A stretch of DNA of 64,000 nucleotides from Paenibacillus riograndensis SBR5 (lineage in GTDB: Bacteria > Bacillota > Bacilli > Paenibacillales > Paenibacillaceae): NCBI RefSeq assembly GCF_000981585.1, contig NZ_LN831776.1, positions 2,867,001-2,931,000 on the forward strand. Direction: 5' to 3'. Positions 25,122 to 34,983 of the stretch are shown piece by piece (positions within the stretch are counted from its first letter, which is position 1; every line of letters starts with the position of its first letter). A program made the position numbers and the translations under genes. Below the pieces are notes generated by a model. That model was given only the letters and a program-made list of their open reading frames with translations. It was not told the origin of the DNA and did no database searches.

Positions 25122-26426
25122 CTATTTACTCCCCGCTTCCCATCTCAGATTCCAATGATAATACTGATCCAATTCCTGGTGCCCGCTAAAATATTCTACG
25201 AGTCTCTCCACGCTAAAGGTCTCATCATTCTGATTGCGGATCATCGCGATGGCACACATCCCCTTATTGTTGTTATGCTCATCCAGCCTGACCTCGATTT
25301 CCGGTCCGCCCTGCTGCTTGATGGTTACAATCGCGTCAGCCTCCGACCAGTTCGTGATTCCCTCATAAATGAAAGCAAAGATAACAATTCTGCTGATTTC
25401 AGAAAGATACTGGCCATTGATCCGCAAATTCTCGCCCGTGGCTATGGACCCGGTGCGGTCATCCCCGTCCAGGGAGATGTAGGGCGGCCTGTTCAAGCTT
25501 CCGAAGGATTCACCGAGTGCCTGGACAGAGCCCTTAATGCCATTTTTTAATTCAAACAGACAACCAAGGTCGAGATCGACACCTTTACTTCCGAACCAGC
25601 CCGATGATTTTTTCTGATACCAATTAAGATTGATCAGTATCTCGCCCAGGGATTCCGCCCCTTTCTGGAGACTGATCCTCTCCCCGCGGTTTTTAAGCAA
25701 GATGGTATTGAGATTTAAAGAAGGGGCTGGAGTTGATGCTGGTGAAGAGGGGGGCAAATTGTCCGCCTTAGGCCGTGACCGCAGCTCTGGGAGAGGAAAG
25801 GGAGACTGCTGCGATTGAATTACTGGGCTGGTGGGTTGGATTGACGGCAGTATGTTATTAACCTGTATCCCATAACTTTCGCATAGGGCGGCTAAGCCTC
25901 CTGCATATCCGGAACCCACAGCGCTGAATTTCCATTCATTATCGTATCTATAGATTTCTCCAACGACAATGGCTGTCTCTATTGAAAAATTTTTACCCAG
26001 CCTATAGCGGAGAAGTTCCTTTCCATCAGCGGCGTTGACGATCCTTACATACACATCATCCAATAGCGAGAAGTTTTGCAGCCGTTTCTCACCTTCATAA
26101 ATCGTTAGTGTAAATGCGATCCGTTCGTAGTCTGCAGGTATTTGACCGAGCTCGACAGCGATTTGGGTGTTGTCGGTTGACTCTGTGTAGGCTCTTTGAT
26201 CGGACTGCAATATAGCTACGGATTGGTTCGGAGTAGAAGGATTGCCATAAAAAATAAGGTCCTCATCCTTAGAGACCGTCTGGGACGGCGTAAGCAAAAA
26301 CACAGAAAAATCAACCTCAACCTCAGGTCTCGTATTGTGCCAGCCCATTCCTACTATAATACGGGTAAGGAGAGGGTCGTCTTTCGTTAAGTTGCATTTT
26401 TGTCCCTTTATTAGATCCAATGTCAT
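25122..26426 (-). CDS. Tandem TerD-domain protein (tellurite/stress resistance family)
   Basis: 434 residues with two TerD-like domains joined by a Pro/Ser-rich linker (about 200-240). The first has the opening MTLDLIKGQKCNLTK, GMGWH, VDFSVFLL and the acidic turn KDEDLIFYGN; the second has LKNRGERISLQKG, LINLNWYQK, VDLDLGCLFEL and SLDGDDRTG. The Asp-rich loops are the calcium-binding sites known in TerD proteins. The combination resembles TerA-type proteins with two such domains. AAAGG lies 10 bases before the ATG. It is downstream of, and probably in one operon with, the 186-residue gene at 26483-27043. A membrane stress role is inferred from the family only. Confidence 0.85.
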   Translation of the reverse strand: MTLDLIKGQKCNLTKDDPLLTRIIVGMGWHNTRPEVEVDFSVFLLTPSQTVSKDEDLIFYGNPSTPNQSVAILQSDQRAYTESTDNTQIAVELGQIPADYERIAFTLTIYEGEKRLQNFSLLDDVYVRIVNAADGKELLRYRLGKNFSIETAIVVGEIYRYDNEWKFSAVGSGYAGGLAALCESYGIQVNNILPSIQPTSPVIQSQQSPFPLPELRSRPKADNLPPSSPASTPAPSLNLNTILLKNRGERISLQKGAESLGEILINLNWYQKKSSGWFGSKGVDLDLGCLFELKNGIKGSVQALGESFGSLNRPPYISLDGDDRTGSIATGENLRINGQYLSEISRIVIFAFIYEGITNWSEADAIVTIKQQGGPEIEVRLDEHNNNKGMCAIAMIRNQNDETFSVERLVEYFSGHQELDQYYHWNLRWEAGSK

Positions 26427-26482
26427 TAGAACCAGCCTTTCAAAAGATTAGTAGAGCCTGGATGAATACCTGGAAGAAGTTA

Positions 26483-27043
26483 TCATCTGCCGCGTCTTCC
26501 GGCGTCGAGATTCGGACCGTTCAGGCTGGACAGCATATCCAAGGAATTTTCGTATATACGGACAATATCCTGTACCTTCTGGAACTCAGGGTCGGAGGGA
26601 CCCAGATTGTCCATGAACATACGCTGGAGGATTTCCCTATAAAAAGAGATGCGGCTTCCGACAAGACTACATTCGTAATCAATGACCTCTTCAACCGAGT
26701 GCTGCTGAACAAATTCCATCAGGTCATCAGCCGGGTTATCGCGATACTCCCGCTCATTGCGTGCGGCAATCGGAGTGTTAACATTTTCGAGGTTGACGGT
26801 GGAACGTATATCGGAAAAGAGAATACCCTCTTTCGCCAGCATGACCTGAAAAGGCTTATGCTTGAACAACTCTTGTGCAACAAGAGCGCACATCGCCTGA
26901 TTCCTCAGCAGGATTCCATCAAAGGGGTGAAGCACCCACCCACTGTCATCCCGGTACAGGCTGAACGTGAAGTACTCGCCTCCATACTCATATTTCAGAT
27001 TAATCGTAGTCTCTGAAGTAAGCTCATATTGAAATGCATCCAT
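26483..27043 (-). CDS. Unrecognised protein paired with a TerD gene
   Basis: 186 residues, no signal peptide or membrane segment. The N-terminal half is beta-rich (TINLKYEYGGEYFTFSLYRDDSGWVLHP by eye in strands), and the C-terminal half is helical and acidic (EEVIDYECSLVGSR, FQKVQDIVRIYENSLDML). It starts 11 bases after a strong AGGAGG and ends 56 bases before the TerD gene on the same strand, so a shared transcript is likely. I do not recognise the family. A partner or regulator of the TerD protein is an inference from position only. Confidence 0.65.
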   Translation of the reverse strand: MDAFQYELTSETTINLKYEYGGEYFTFSLYRDDSGWVLHPFDGILLRNQAMCALVAQELFKHKPFQVMLAKEGILFSDIRSTVNLENVNTPIAARNEREYRDNPADDLMEFVQQHSVEEVIDYECSLVGSRISFYREILQRMFMDNLGPSDPEFQKVQDIVRIYENSLDMLSSLNGPNLDAGRRGR

Positions 27044-27151
27044 TCAAATTTGCGCCTCCTGCTTCTTCTTGTGATTCTATTAGCATAGCAGAATATGGGG
27101 AATCTTGGGAGAGAGGATTTTCCGAAGAACTGTAAGAACTGTCCACATGTG

Positions 27152-27175
27152 AAAAGCACCCTTCCGGGTGCTTTT
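27152..27175 (-). terminator. Terminator after the ABC exporter operon
   Basis: AAAAGCACCC-ttcc-GGGTGCTTTT, a perfect 10-bp stem. It can work in both directions but has only four T beyond the GC part. It lies just after the end of the permease gene. Confidence 0.7.
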
Positions 27176-27229
27176 AATGTTCATATCAGATTTGAATGTA
27201 CTGACAATGCAGATTGCCTGAGTCACTCT

Positions 27230-29635
27230 CTATTCCGTCACGAGAATTCGCGGAGAGTTGCTGCGGATGATTCTGGATGCCATCCAGCAGCCGCTTCCGG
27301 CCACAGAGACACTGAGCAGAGCGAGCAAGGAAATACCTGTCCAATGCATGAGGAGCGGCAGCTTGATGATCCCGTAGGAGGATAGCAGGTCTCTCAAAAT
27401 GCCAGGCAGAAGATAGACCCCGCAGAAAATCCCCAGAATTGCGCCAAAGGCGGACAGCAGCACAATTCCCCAGGTCAAAGCGCCGCGGATCGTACCCGAG
27501 GTCAAACCGATGGATTTATAAATACCGTAGGTTTTGATCTCCTTCCGGATATGAATACGGCTGGTGCTGTAGATAATAAGGCAAGTAATCAACAGAAACA
27601 TGAGACCCAAAATACTCATCGGAATGATAAGCACTGCTGCTGCCTCCTTGAACACAGAATCCAGCAGTGTCTGCTGCTTGACTGCCTGTATACTGGTGCC
27701 GTATTTATCGTTAAGCTCCCGGACAATCTCATCGGAATCGGTGATGTTGTTCAAATTGAGATAACCCGCGTCCCGGTTCAGCTTGTGAACCACCTCGGAC
27801 GTTACTCTGGCCTGATAAGACATATTGGAGATCGATTGATAGATGCCGGTCACTGTAAAAGAATGCTTTTCTCCTTCGATATAAAGTTCGACAATATCCC
27901 CGACTTCTTTGCCGAGCTCCCGGGATACGTTAATGCCAATGGATATCTCATTGCGGTTGTGCGGGTTGCGGCCGGTGATAGAAGCGAGGCCTATTTCATC
28001 CATACTTCCTTCCACAACAGTAAGCGGGATGTTGACCGACTGCGCACGGCTGTCTGCGGGGTCCGAACGCCGTGTTTGGTCAGCGGGAGCAACCCCAATG
28101 GTATACCCGATCCAATTCAGATTGCGGACTCTGGCGTCGGACCCCATATCATTTTCCACTTGTTCCCGGTCGAATTCAGAAGTATTCGTGATCATGATCA
28201 CAACATCTGAAGAATCATAGCCCCATAACGGCGATGTTTCCTGCATTTGATAGATGCTGTTCAACAGGACTAGACCAAATACAAGAACCGCCGAAGTTAC
28301 CGTAGTCAGAACGAGCATGAGGATGGAACCTTTTAGATTTTTGGTCACATTTCTTATTCCGATGACCCAAGGAACCGGCCAGCGCTCAAATTCTTTTCCC
28401 CGTTTGCGTTCTTCATGCCAGCGTTTAGTGGTGCGGCTATACGCAGCTTCTGACATTCCGTAGCGGATGGCCTGCATGGGCTGGATCGAACGGGCTTTAT
28501 TGGCATAAATCCACACTACCAGAAGAATTAACAGCAGTATCCCGATCCCTACGATGAATTCTGTTCCGGCGCCTTGGATGTGGGTAGAGGAATGATCTGT
28601 TTTCAAAAAGGAAAGTGACTGTTCAATGATGACTCCGGATAAAAAGCGGCTCAGAATTAACCCCGGTATCAGGGAAATCAGCGATAGAAAACTATATTGG
28701 GCTATATATGTAGATATAATTTCTCTTGAGGACAGTCCCAGGGATTTATAGATCCCAATGGTTTTGTAGTTGGACAGGATGGCATCTGAAATCGTAAAAC
28801 CAATGGTATACAAGGCGACCAGCATCATCACAACGCCAAGGAAGCTCATGACAAATCCAATGATTTTATTCATGATAAAATAGAAGGCGGAAATTTCCTC
28901 AAAGGTTGTTCTCTCTTCCATAAAAGGGGTGCCCAAAAAGCTTTCAAAACGCTCCCAGTAACCGGCACGCTGGCTGTAATCATCGAAACGGATGCCCATA
29001 AGATACGAATCAGTGTCTTGTACGGAGTTCAGATCATGCTGATAATCCGTATTGTTCATCCAGATGCGTGCCGTTGTGGAAAAGGGTCCTCCCAGCGCCA
29101 GATCGATGACTACAGCGGAAACCTTCAGCCGTAAAGGCTGTTTACCTGCTTTGAATTGCAGCTCATCCCCGACAGAAACGTCATATTTGTAGGCGAGCGA
29201 GGTGGGTATCCAAATGGTCCCCGGCTCCGGGTGTCCCGTTTCCTGACCTTGTGCAAATACCAGCTCATCGGTGCCAAAAGGCCGGTCCGGTGTATTCATC
29301 ATATACAAATACAGGTTAGGGATATCTTCACCCTCGTGAATGACTCCCGCCAAAGGCTTGTAAGGCAGGAGGACGGATGCCGTTACCCCCTTCTGGGCGG
29401 ACCACCATTTCTCTACCATCTGCGGATCATGCAGCCCTGTGGTCAGAATTAAAAGCTCATGGGAGCCTTTGGTTTCCCGATGCAGGTCTTCATACAGATT
29501 TTCCGAGTTAGAAATAACGGTTATCGCGGTATTGATCAGCAGGGTGGATAATAGAAGAAGCAGAGCAATCAGACTGTTCTGAACCTTGCGCCTTCTCAAA
29601 TTCCCCAGGCAAATGGACCAGATCGCAGCCATCAC
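27230..29635 (-). CDS. ABC transporter permease with two FtsX domains
   Basis: 801 residues. An N-terminal helix (about 18-40), a large extracytoplasmic region, three helices of the first FtsX domain (about 255-385), a second anchor (about 445-470) with another outer region, and the last FtsX domain (about 690-795). This is the MacB/LolC-like mechanotransmission layout rather than a classical import permease. Its start overlaps the end of the ATPase gene by four bases (ATGA), so translation is coupled. With the upstream kinase and regulator it looks like a peptide-antibiotic or envelope-stress responsive exporter; the substrate is unknown. Confidence 0.88.
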   Translation of the reverse strand: MMAAIWSICLGNLRRRKVQNSLIALLLLLSTLLINTAITVISNSENLYEDLHRETKGSHELLILTTGLHDPQMVEKWWSAQKGVTASVLLPYKPLAGVIHEGEDIPNLYLYMMNTPDRPFGTDELVFAQGQETGHPEPGTIWIPTSLAYKYDVSVGDELQFKAGKQPLRLKVSAVVIDLALGGPFSTTARIWMNNTDYQHDLNSVQDTDSYLMGIRFDDYSQRAGYWERFESFLGTPFMEERTTFEEISAFYFIMNKIIGFVMSFLGVVMMLVALYTIGFTISDAILSNYKTIGIYKSLGLSSREIISTYIAQYSFLSLISLIPGLILSRFLSGVIIEQSLSFLKTDHSSTHIQGAGTEFIVGIGILLLILLVVWIYANKARSIQPMQAIRYGMSEAAYSRTTKRWHEERKRGKEFERWPVPWVIGIRNVTKNLKGSILMLVLTTVTSAVLVFGLVLLNSIYQMQETSPLWGYDSSDVVIMITNTSEFDREQVENDMGSDARVRNLNWIGYTIGVAPADQTRRSDPADSRAQSVNIPLTVVEGSMDEIGLASITGRNPHNRNEISIGINVSRELGKEVGDIVELYIEGEKHSFTVTGIYQSISNMSYQARVTSEVVHKLNRDAGYLNLNNITDSDEIVRELNDKYGTSIQAVKQQTLLDSVFKEAAAVLIIPMSILGLMFLLITCLIIYSTSRIHIRKEIKTYGIYKSIGLTSGTIRGALTWGIVLLSAFGAILGIFCGVYLLPGILRDLLSSYGIIKLPLLMHWTGISLLALLSVSVAGSGCWMASRIIRSNSPRILVTE

Positions 29636-30396
29636 GCACTACCCCTTTCCGAAATATAGGAGAAGATGAGCGCTTCCCTGTCCTGCAGCTGATCCGGGGA
29701 AAATGAATCGAATTCAAGCATGCCGCCTACTTTGCCATCCCGGATAAAAATCAGGCGGTTCGCCCGGCAGGCCGCTTTGATATCATGAGTTACCATGACG
29801 ATGGATTGGCCCCCGGTATTCATGTCTGTCAGCAGATCGAGGACAGCCACGCCTTGATCATAATTCAAGCTTCCCGTCGGTTCATCGGCGAAAATGACTT
29901 CCGGTGTATTGATAATTGCCCGGGCAATCGCGGCTCTTTGCTGCTGTCCGCCGGATACCTCGGCCGGCAGGCGGAAGCGCTGGGAATCAATGCTCATGGC
30001 CTGCATCAGTGACAGGACCCTCTGCTTCACCTCGCGCTTGGGAGTGCCGGCCACATAGCCGGGCAAGGCAATATTCTCGAAAAGCGTCAGGTCAGGCACC
30101 AGATTGCTGTTCTGATAGATGTAGCCGATTTTTTGGGCTCTGAAGCCGGCCAGCTCCTTTTCGGTGAAGCGGTCCAAGCGCTGTTGAGCGAAATAGACCT
30201 CGCCTGCCGTTACTGAATCAAGGCCGCTGAGCAGATAGAGCAGCGTAGATTTTCCCGACCCGGAATCTCCCATAATGACCGTAAAGTCCCCTTGAAAGAT
30301 ATTCAAATCGATGTTGCGGATGGCGTGGAACTGCTCACTGCCTGTGGAATAGGTTTTACAGAGGTTTTTGGTTTGGATGATGGCGGTTTTCGTCAT
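29632..30396 (-). CDS. ABC transporter ATP-binding protein, MacB/LolD type
   Basis: 254 residues. Walker [11 protein letters not shown]-loop [13 protein letters not shown], signature [14 protein letters not shown], Walker [13 protein letters not shown] and switch His in MVTHDIK. The DEPTGSLN and YIYQ wording is typical of the MacB/LolD/BceA class. ATG at 30394-30396 follows GGAGGGAAC; the longer frame to 30453 is rejected. It is partner to the FtsX permease that follows. Confidence 0.93.
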   Translation of the reverse strand: MTKTAIIQTKNLCKTYSTGSEQFHAIRNIDLNIFQGDFTVIMGDSGSGKSTLLYLLSGLDSVTAGEVYFAQQRLDRFTEKELAGFRAQKIGYIYQNSNLVPDLTLFENIALPGYVAGTPKREVKQRVLSLMQAMSIDSQRFRLPAEVSGGQQQRAAIARAIINTPEVIFADEPTGSLNYDQGVAVLDLLTDMNTGGQSIVMVTHDIKAACRANRLIFIRDGKVGGMLEFDSFSPDQLQDREALIFSYISERGSA

Positions 30397-30499
30397 GAAT
30401 AAGTTCCCTCCAGTAGTGCACTTTTTTTCAATTATAGAAGGGGGATCTTGCAATAAGCTTATCAGGATATTAATAAAGTATTACAGGCTGATTCCGGAT

Positions 30500-31954
30500 T
30501 CAGCATAACGGCAGTGTAAGGTAAAACTCCGTTCCCTGGTGTTTGATGCTCTTAAAGGAAATGCTTCCGTGATGGGCTTCGATAATATGCTTGCAAATGG
30601 AAAGACCCAAGCCGGAGCCTTCTTTGAACCGCTTCTCATATTGTGAAGGAGCATGTCCCTGGAAATAACGTTCAAAAATAAAGGGCATATCCTGCTGCAG
30701 AATCCCTTCACCCGTATCGGCGACGGTCAATTTGAGCTGATCCTGCTGCCGGTCAATGGCAATTCGGATGGAGTCGCCCGCAGCCGTGTGCTTCAAGGCA
30801 TTGGCGATGAGATTGGACAGGAGCTGCTCCATTCGGACAGGATCTATACGGATCAGTACATTCGGAATCTCTGTGGGCCCGGTAAATTCCACGCCTGTCC
30901 TGCGGATATAAGGTCCCATGGGCTTAAGAATGCTTTCAAAAATCTCTCTGCTGTAGCACTCGACCGGGTTCACAGAGATTTGGCCCAAATCCCTTAAAGC
31001 ATGTACAAGGAGATCCTCAACCAATCCTGCCATTTTGTTGGTTTGCGTTTGGATGATATCCATATATTCCATGACAGCGGGCAGATCAGGGCAGACCCCG
31101 GCCTGTATCGCTTCAATATAAGCTTTGACGGCTGTCAAAGGGGTTTTCAGATCATGTGAAATATTGGAGATCAGTTCCTTTTGAGCTTTATCCTGAGCTT
31201 CTCTTTGCAAACTGAGCTCCATCATTTCACTTCTCATTTGATCGAACACGGCATACACCTCGCCGATTTCATTCTGTGTTCCATACTCCGCCTTCTTTTC
31301 ATAGTCCCCCTTGAGAATGGCCTCTGAATGATCCTTTAAGCCGGCAATGGGCAACAGCAAATCGTGATACAATTTTTTTCGGAGCTGAAGGAGGAGAAGA
31401 AGGAGAAAGAGGAGCGAGGCCGTCATCAGCACCGCAGCCGTAACCGGAAAGGAAGCGGCTTGGCCGTAAGCAAGGGCGGATTCAGGAAGGGTGAAAACCG
31501 CATTTCCTGCCTGTATACCTGACTTGGAATCGATGACCGGAAAGGCGAGTCTAAAGGAACCCAGCTCCGTTCTGGCAGAGGATAAATCGTAATGAAGCTC
31601 ATTTTTGAGCGCCAGCTTATCCTGGCCGGACAGGAGCGGGGTAGAGGAATCGAATAGAACCGTTCCATCCAGTCCGGCGTATAGCAGGTTCAGTTTTTTT
31701 TGCTGACTCCACATAAGCAGTTCTTCCCGGATATTAGGCTGCCCGCCTGCCCTCTCCAGCTCTTCATGATGCTCCTCCAACAAAAACATGATATCGCTTA
31801 CCTCAACACGTGCCTGATTTACTACATAAGGAGGAAAGGCACTCTGCTTCTGATGCAAAAGCTTATAGGTGAGGAAAGTTCCACACACGGCAAACAGGAT
31901 GATACAAGCGATTGCTGAGGCGAACCACGCCTTGAACCAGCTGCTCCAATACAT
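30500..31954 (-). CDS. Membrane sensor histidine kinase
   Basis: 484 residues. Two membrane helices (about 12-34 and 170-190) flank an outer domain of about 135 residues. A HAMP-like linker (about 195-245) and the H box ISHDLKTPLTAVKAYIEA follow, then the ATPase domain with NLIANALKH, VADTGEGI and GSGLGLSICKH. The ATG is preceded by GGAGAAA. It lies 23 bases after the response-regulator gene and about 100 bases before the ABC genes, so all four are probably one operon. The sizeable outer domain suggests direct ligand sensing, unlike the short BceS kinases. Confidence 0.9.
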   Translation of the reverse strand: MYWSSWFKAWFASAIACIILFAVCGTFLTYKLLHQKQSAFPPYVVNQARVEVSDIMFLLEEHHEELERAGGQPNIREELLMWSQQKKLNLLYAGLDGTVLFDSSTPLLSGQDKLALKNELHYDLSSARTELGSFRLAFPVIDSKSGIQAGNAVFTLPESALAYGQAASFPVTAAVLMTASLLFLLLLLLQLRKKLYHDLLLPIAGLKDHSEAILKGDYEKKAEYGTQNEIGEVYAVFDQMRSEMMELSLQREAQDKAQKELISNISHDLKTPLTAVKAYIEAIQAGVCPDLPAVMEYMDIIQTQTNKMAGLVEDLLVHALRDLGQISVNPVECYSREIFESILKPMGPYIRRTGVEFTGPTEIPNVLIRIDPVRMEQLLSNLIANALKHTAAGDSIRIAIDRQQDQLKLTVADTGEGILQQDMPFIFERYFQGHAPSQYEKRFKEGSGLGLSICKHIIEAHHGSISFKSIKHQGTEFYLTLPLC

Positions 31955-31977
31955 AGTTAAGTTTCTCCGTTCTATGT

Positions 31978-32676
31978 TTAATCCAGATTAAATTTATAGC
32001 CGACGCCCCAAACGGTTTTGATGTAGGACGGGCTGGAAGGGTCAGCTTCGAGCTTTTCCCGCAGCCGGCGGATATACACGGTGATTGTGCTCTCATCCCC
32101 ATGTGAGGTATAGCCCCAGATTTGATCCAGCAGCTGGCTCTTGGAGAATACCTGGTTTTTATGCTCCGCCAGAAAATACAGCAGTTCAAATTCCTTGGCA
32201 GACAAGGCAAGCTCCTGTCCGTTCAGCGTAGTCTTATAGGCCTTTTTATCAATGGTTAGAGCCCCTAGGGAGATCAAATCACCATGGCCCGGGATGTTCC
32301 CCATCCCTTCCATTCTGCGGAGATGAGCCTGGATTCTGGCGACTAATTCACTAAGGGAGAAGGGCTTGGTCATATAATCATCGGCACCGAATCCCAGCCC
32401 CAGCACTTTATCAGTATCACTGCCGCGTGCGCTTAATATGAGGATCGGAATACGGGTTTTGTCCCGGATTTGCCTGCACAGCTCAATGCCATTGGCATCG
32501 GGCAGCATAATATCCAGGATAATGAAGTCGGGGAATAGCGTTTCTACAAGCCGAAGCCCATCTATGCCGTTGTCGGCAATATGTACGTCATAGCCCTGCA
32601 GTCTGATATAATCCTTGAGGATACGGGAAATATCCTGCTCATCTTCAATGATAAGTATCCTTTTAGGCTGATTCAT
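31978..32676 (-). CDS. OmpR-family response regulator
   Basis: 232 residues. Receiver domain with IIEDEQD, the phospho-acceptor Asp in IILDIMLPDANG and YMTKPFS; the C-terminal winged helix shows LSAKEFELLYFLAEHKNQ and ITVYIRRLREKLE, ending in VWGVGYKF. AGGAGAAC lies seven bases before the ATG. First gene of the minus-strand operon with a sensor kinase and an ABC exporter, which it probably controls. Confidence 0.92.
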   Translation of the reverse strand: MNQPKRILIIEDEQDISRILKDYIRLQGYDVHIADNGIDGLRLVETLFPDFIILDIMLPDANGIELCRQIRDKTRIPILILSARGSDTDKVLGLGFGADDYMTKPFSLSELVARIQAHLRRMEGMGNIPGHGDLISLGALTIDKKAYKTTLNGQELALSAKEFELLYFLAEHKNQVFSKSQLLDQIWGYTSHGDESTITVYIRRLREKLEADPSSPSYIKTVWGVGYKFNLD

Positions 32677-32891
32677 ATTTTGTTCTCCTATTGGTTTTGT
32701 TTTTATTTAATTCTACCATAATAGGAATATATTCTGTTTATGGATTATCTTAACGCACCAAGCCATCGGAGAAGACTGGACTAGAGGGATATGGAAATGA
32801 AATTGTTCGCTTTCAGATCCACGGTTTCATGGTAATATCATCAGTTGGGAATACGCAATAATGTCGTGATGAAAGGACTATAAATTTTACA

Positions 32892-34199
32892 ATGAACACT
32901 ACGAACTCGTTAAAAAAATCGGTAACTTTCTTTGAAGCTTTGGCCATTGTTGTAGGAATGATCATCGGTTCCGGGATTTTTCTGAAGCCCGGTATTGTAC
33001 TGAATAATGCCGGTACACCTTGGGTGAGTATCTTGGCCTGGGGAATTGGAGGAATCATTACCCTGGCTTCGGCCTTGAGCGTAGCGGAAATCGCAGCCGC
33101 AATTCCTAAGTCGGGAGGCCTGTACACTTATCTAGGTGAACTGTACGGCGGGGTATTCGGCTATCTGCTGGGCTGGGTACAGGCTGTAATCTCCTATCCG
33201 GCTTCTGTAGCGGCGCTTGCAATTGCTTTTGCCACCTATTCCGGCTACTTTTTGCCGCTGAACGGCTGGCAGCAGAAGCTGCTGGCGGTTTCTATTCTGG
33301 CTTTTATCCTGATTATGAACGTCATAGCCACCAAATTCGGCGGAATCATCCAGACCGTTGCGACGGTTGGCAAGCTGATTCCGGTAGCGGGTATTGTAGG
33401 CGTAGGCCTGTTCTCGAATCTGGCACCCGGCTTTGGAGGGATGGAGACTTCGGCGGCGGGTGCGGGCTTTGGGGTGGCGGTCCTCGGCACGCTTTGGGCA
33501 TATGACGGCTGGATCAGCGTGACCAATATGGCAGGAGAGATCAAAGACCCGGCGAAGACGCTGCCGAAAGTCATTTCAATCGGGGTAATCTTTGTGATCG
33601 CTGTTTATGTGTTATTTAATGTTGCAGTTTTCAAGGCGCTGCCTTATGATCAGATCATTTCTTCACCGACTCCGGGAGCTGATGCGGCAGAGGCATTGTT
33701 TGGCAGCGGCGGCGGGGCTTTTATTACGGCAGGGATTATCGTGTCCGTGCTCGGTGCGCTGAATGGCTATTTGATGACCGCTGCACGGGTGCCTCAGGCG
33801 ATGGGGGAGAACAACCAGATTCCTTTTTCCCGGGTGCTCCGCAGCATCCATCCCAAGTTCCAGACTCCGGCCAATGCGCTTATCTTTCAAAGTGTGCTGG
33901 CGGTCATCTATATTTTTTCCGGCACCTTTAATACACTGACCGATCTGCTGGTGTTTGTACTGTGGATTTTCTTCACCATGGGGGTGTTCGGGGTATTCAT
34001 TTTACGTAAAAGAATGCCGCTGGAAAAAGGACGCTACCGTGTGCCGCTCTACCCGGTTACCCCAATCATCGGAGTGGCAGGCGGAATCTATATTCTAGCC
34101 AGCACGATTATCAGTGATCCGCTGCGCTCTCTGGTCGGTATCGGCATTACGCTGGCCGGACTCCCGGTCTACTATGTGCTGTCCCGCCAAAAACGGTAG
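32892..34199 (+). CDS. APC-family amino acid permease (SteT/YkbA-like)
   Basis: 435 residues with about twelve membrane helices. The first helix carries the substrate-binding GMIIGSGIFLKPG, and the region AAAIPKSGGLYTYL is typical of the LAT/SteT branch of the APC superfamily (serine/threonine or other amino acid exchange). ATG 32892 lies downstream of AAAGGACTA. It is alone on the plus strand, divergent from the two-component operon. Substrate not determinable by eye. Confidence 0.88.
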   Translation: MNTTNSLKKSVTFFEALAIVVGMIIGSGIFLKPGIVLNNAGTPWVSILAWGIGGIITLASALSVAEIAAAIPKSGGLYTYLGELYGGVFGYLLGWVQAVISYPASVAALAIAFATYSGYFLPLNGWQQKLLAVSILAFILIMNVIATKFGGIIQTVATVGKLIPVAGIVGVGLFSNLAPGFGGMETSAAGAGFGVAVLGTLWAYDGWISVTNMAGEIKDPAKTLPKVISIGVIFVIAVYVLFNVAVFKALPYDQIISSPTPGADAAEALFGSGGGAFITAGIIVSVLGALNGYLMTAARVPQAMGENNQIPFSRVLRSIHPKFQTPANALIFQSVLAVIYIFSGTFNTLTDLLVFVLWIFFTMGVFGVFILRKRMPLEKGRYRVPLYPVTPIIGVAGGIYILASTIISDPLRSLVGIGITLAGLPVYYVLSRQKR

Positions 34200-34236
34200 C
34201 AAGGCAGAGCCGCTTTTAAGGGCGGCGGTTGATACA

Positions 34237-34292
34237 TTGACAAATCTTCATCCAGATCATATGATGTGAATGAAAAAATAATTATTCATTCA
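34237..34292 (+). promoter_or_regulatory. Promoter and operator 1 of the TetR/flavin cassette
   Basis: TTGACA (34237-34242), a 17-base spacer and TATGAT (34260-34265) form a near-ideal sigma-A promoter. Just downstream TGAATGAA (34267-34274) and TTCATTCA (34285-34292) are an inverted repeat with a 10-base spacer covering the transcription start. The same half-site is found again at 34920-34947. Confidence 0.8.
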
Positions 34293-34306
34293 TGGAGCTG
34301 CTTAAT

Positions 34307-34885
34307 GTGGAAGATAAAAAAACACTGATTTATGATTGCGCAAAAGAACTGTTTAGCGATAAAGGTTTTAAAGATACGAATGTTTCGGACATCACCAAAA
34401 AGGCTGGAATGGCAGTAGGGACTTTTTACAACTACTATTCCTCTAAGGAAAAGCTCTTTATGGAAATTTTTCTCGCAGAAAATGCCAAACTGAAACAAAA
34501 ATGTATGCAGGCTCTTGATCTGAGCCAAAGCCCGCTGACAGTAGTACGGCAAATGATGATGCTTAATATGGAAGGCATGACTGCAAACCCCATACTTAAA
34601 GAATGGTATAACAAAAGCGTGTTTGGGAAAATTGAGCAGCTGTTCCGGGAGGAAAACGGCACTCAGTCAGTTGACTTTCTCTATGACAGCTTTCTTGAGA
34701 TTGTGAAGCAGTGGCAGGCTGAAGGTAAGATGCGAAGTGATATCGACAGCAAAATGATCATGATGGTGTTCACCGCGATTATCAACGTAGAGACTCACAA
34801 GGAAGAAATTGGACCGGAGTATTTTCCGCAGCTTCTGGACCATATGACGGAACTGATCATGAAGGGTTTGACGGACTGCTCCTAA
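34307..34885 (+). CDS. TetR-family repressor
   Basis: 192 residues from GTG 34307. The N-terminal helix-turn-helix is clear (AKELFSDKGFKDTNVSDITKKAGMAVGTFYNYYSSKEKLF by parts). The C-terminal ligand domain is not recognisable. GTG 34307 is preferred because GGAG lies nine bases upstream; the ATG at 34292 overlaps the operator and has no ribosome site. It probably represses its own promoter and the downstream FMN-binding gene through matching operators. Confidence 0.9.
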   Translation: MEDKKTLIYDCAKELFSDKGFKDTNVSDITKKAGMAVGTFYNYYSSKEKLFMEIFLAENAKLKQKCMQALDLSQSPLTVVRQMMMLNMEGMTANPILKEWYNKSVFGKIEQLFREENGTQSVDFLYDSFLEIVKQWQAEGKMRSDIDSKMIMMVFTAIINVETHKEEIGPEYFPQLLDHMTELIMKGLTDCS

Positions 34886-34919
34886 CAGATCAAAGGGGGC
34901 AGTTCATTTATCAAATAAA

Positions 34920-34947
34920 ATGAATGAATTACATTATATTCATTCAT
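34920..34947 (+). promoter_or_regulatory. Operator 2 for the TetR repressor
   Basis: Perfect inverted repeat ATGAATGAAT / ATTCATTCAT with an 8-base spacer, directly before the FMN-binding gene. It shares the TGAATGAA half-site with operator 1. Confidence 0.8.
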
Positions 34948-34983
34948 AGGATCAATCCAACACAGCCAGGAAGGAGGGAGTGG

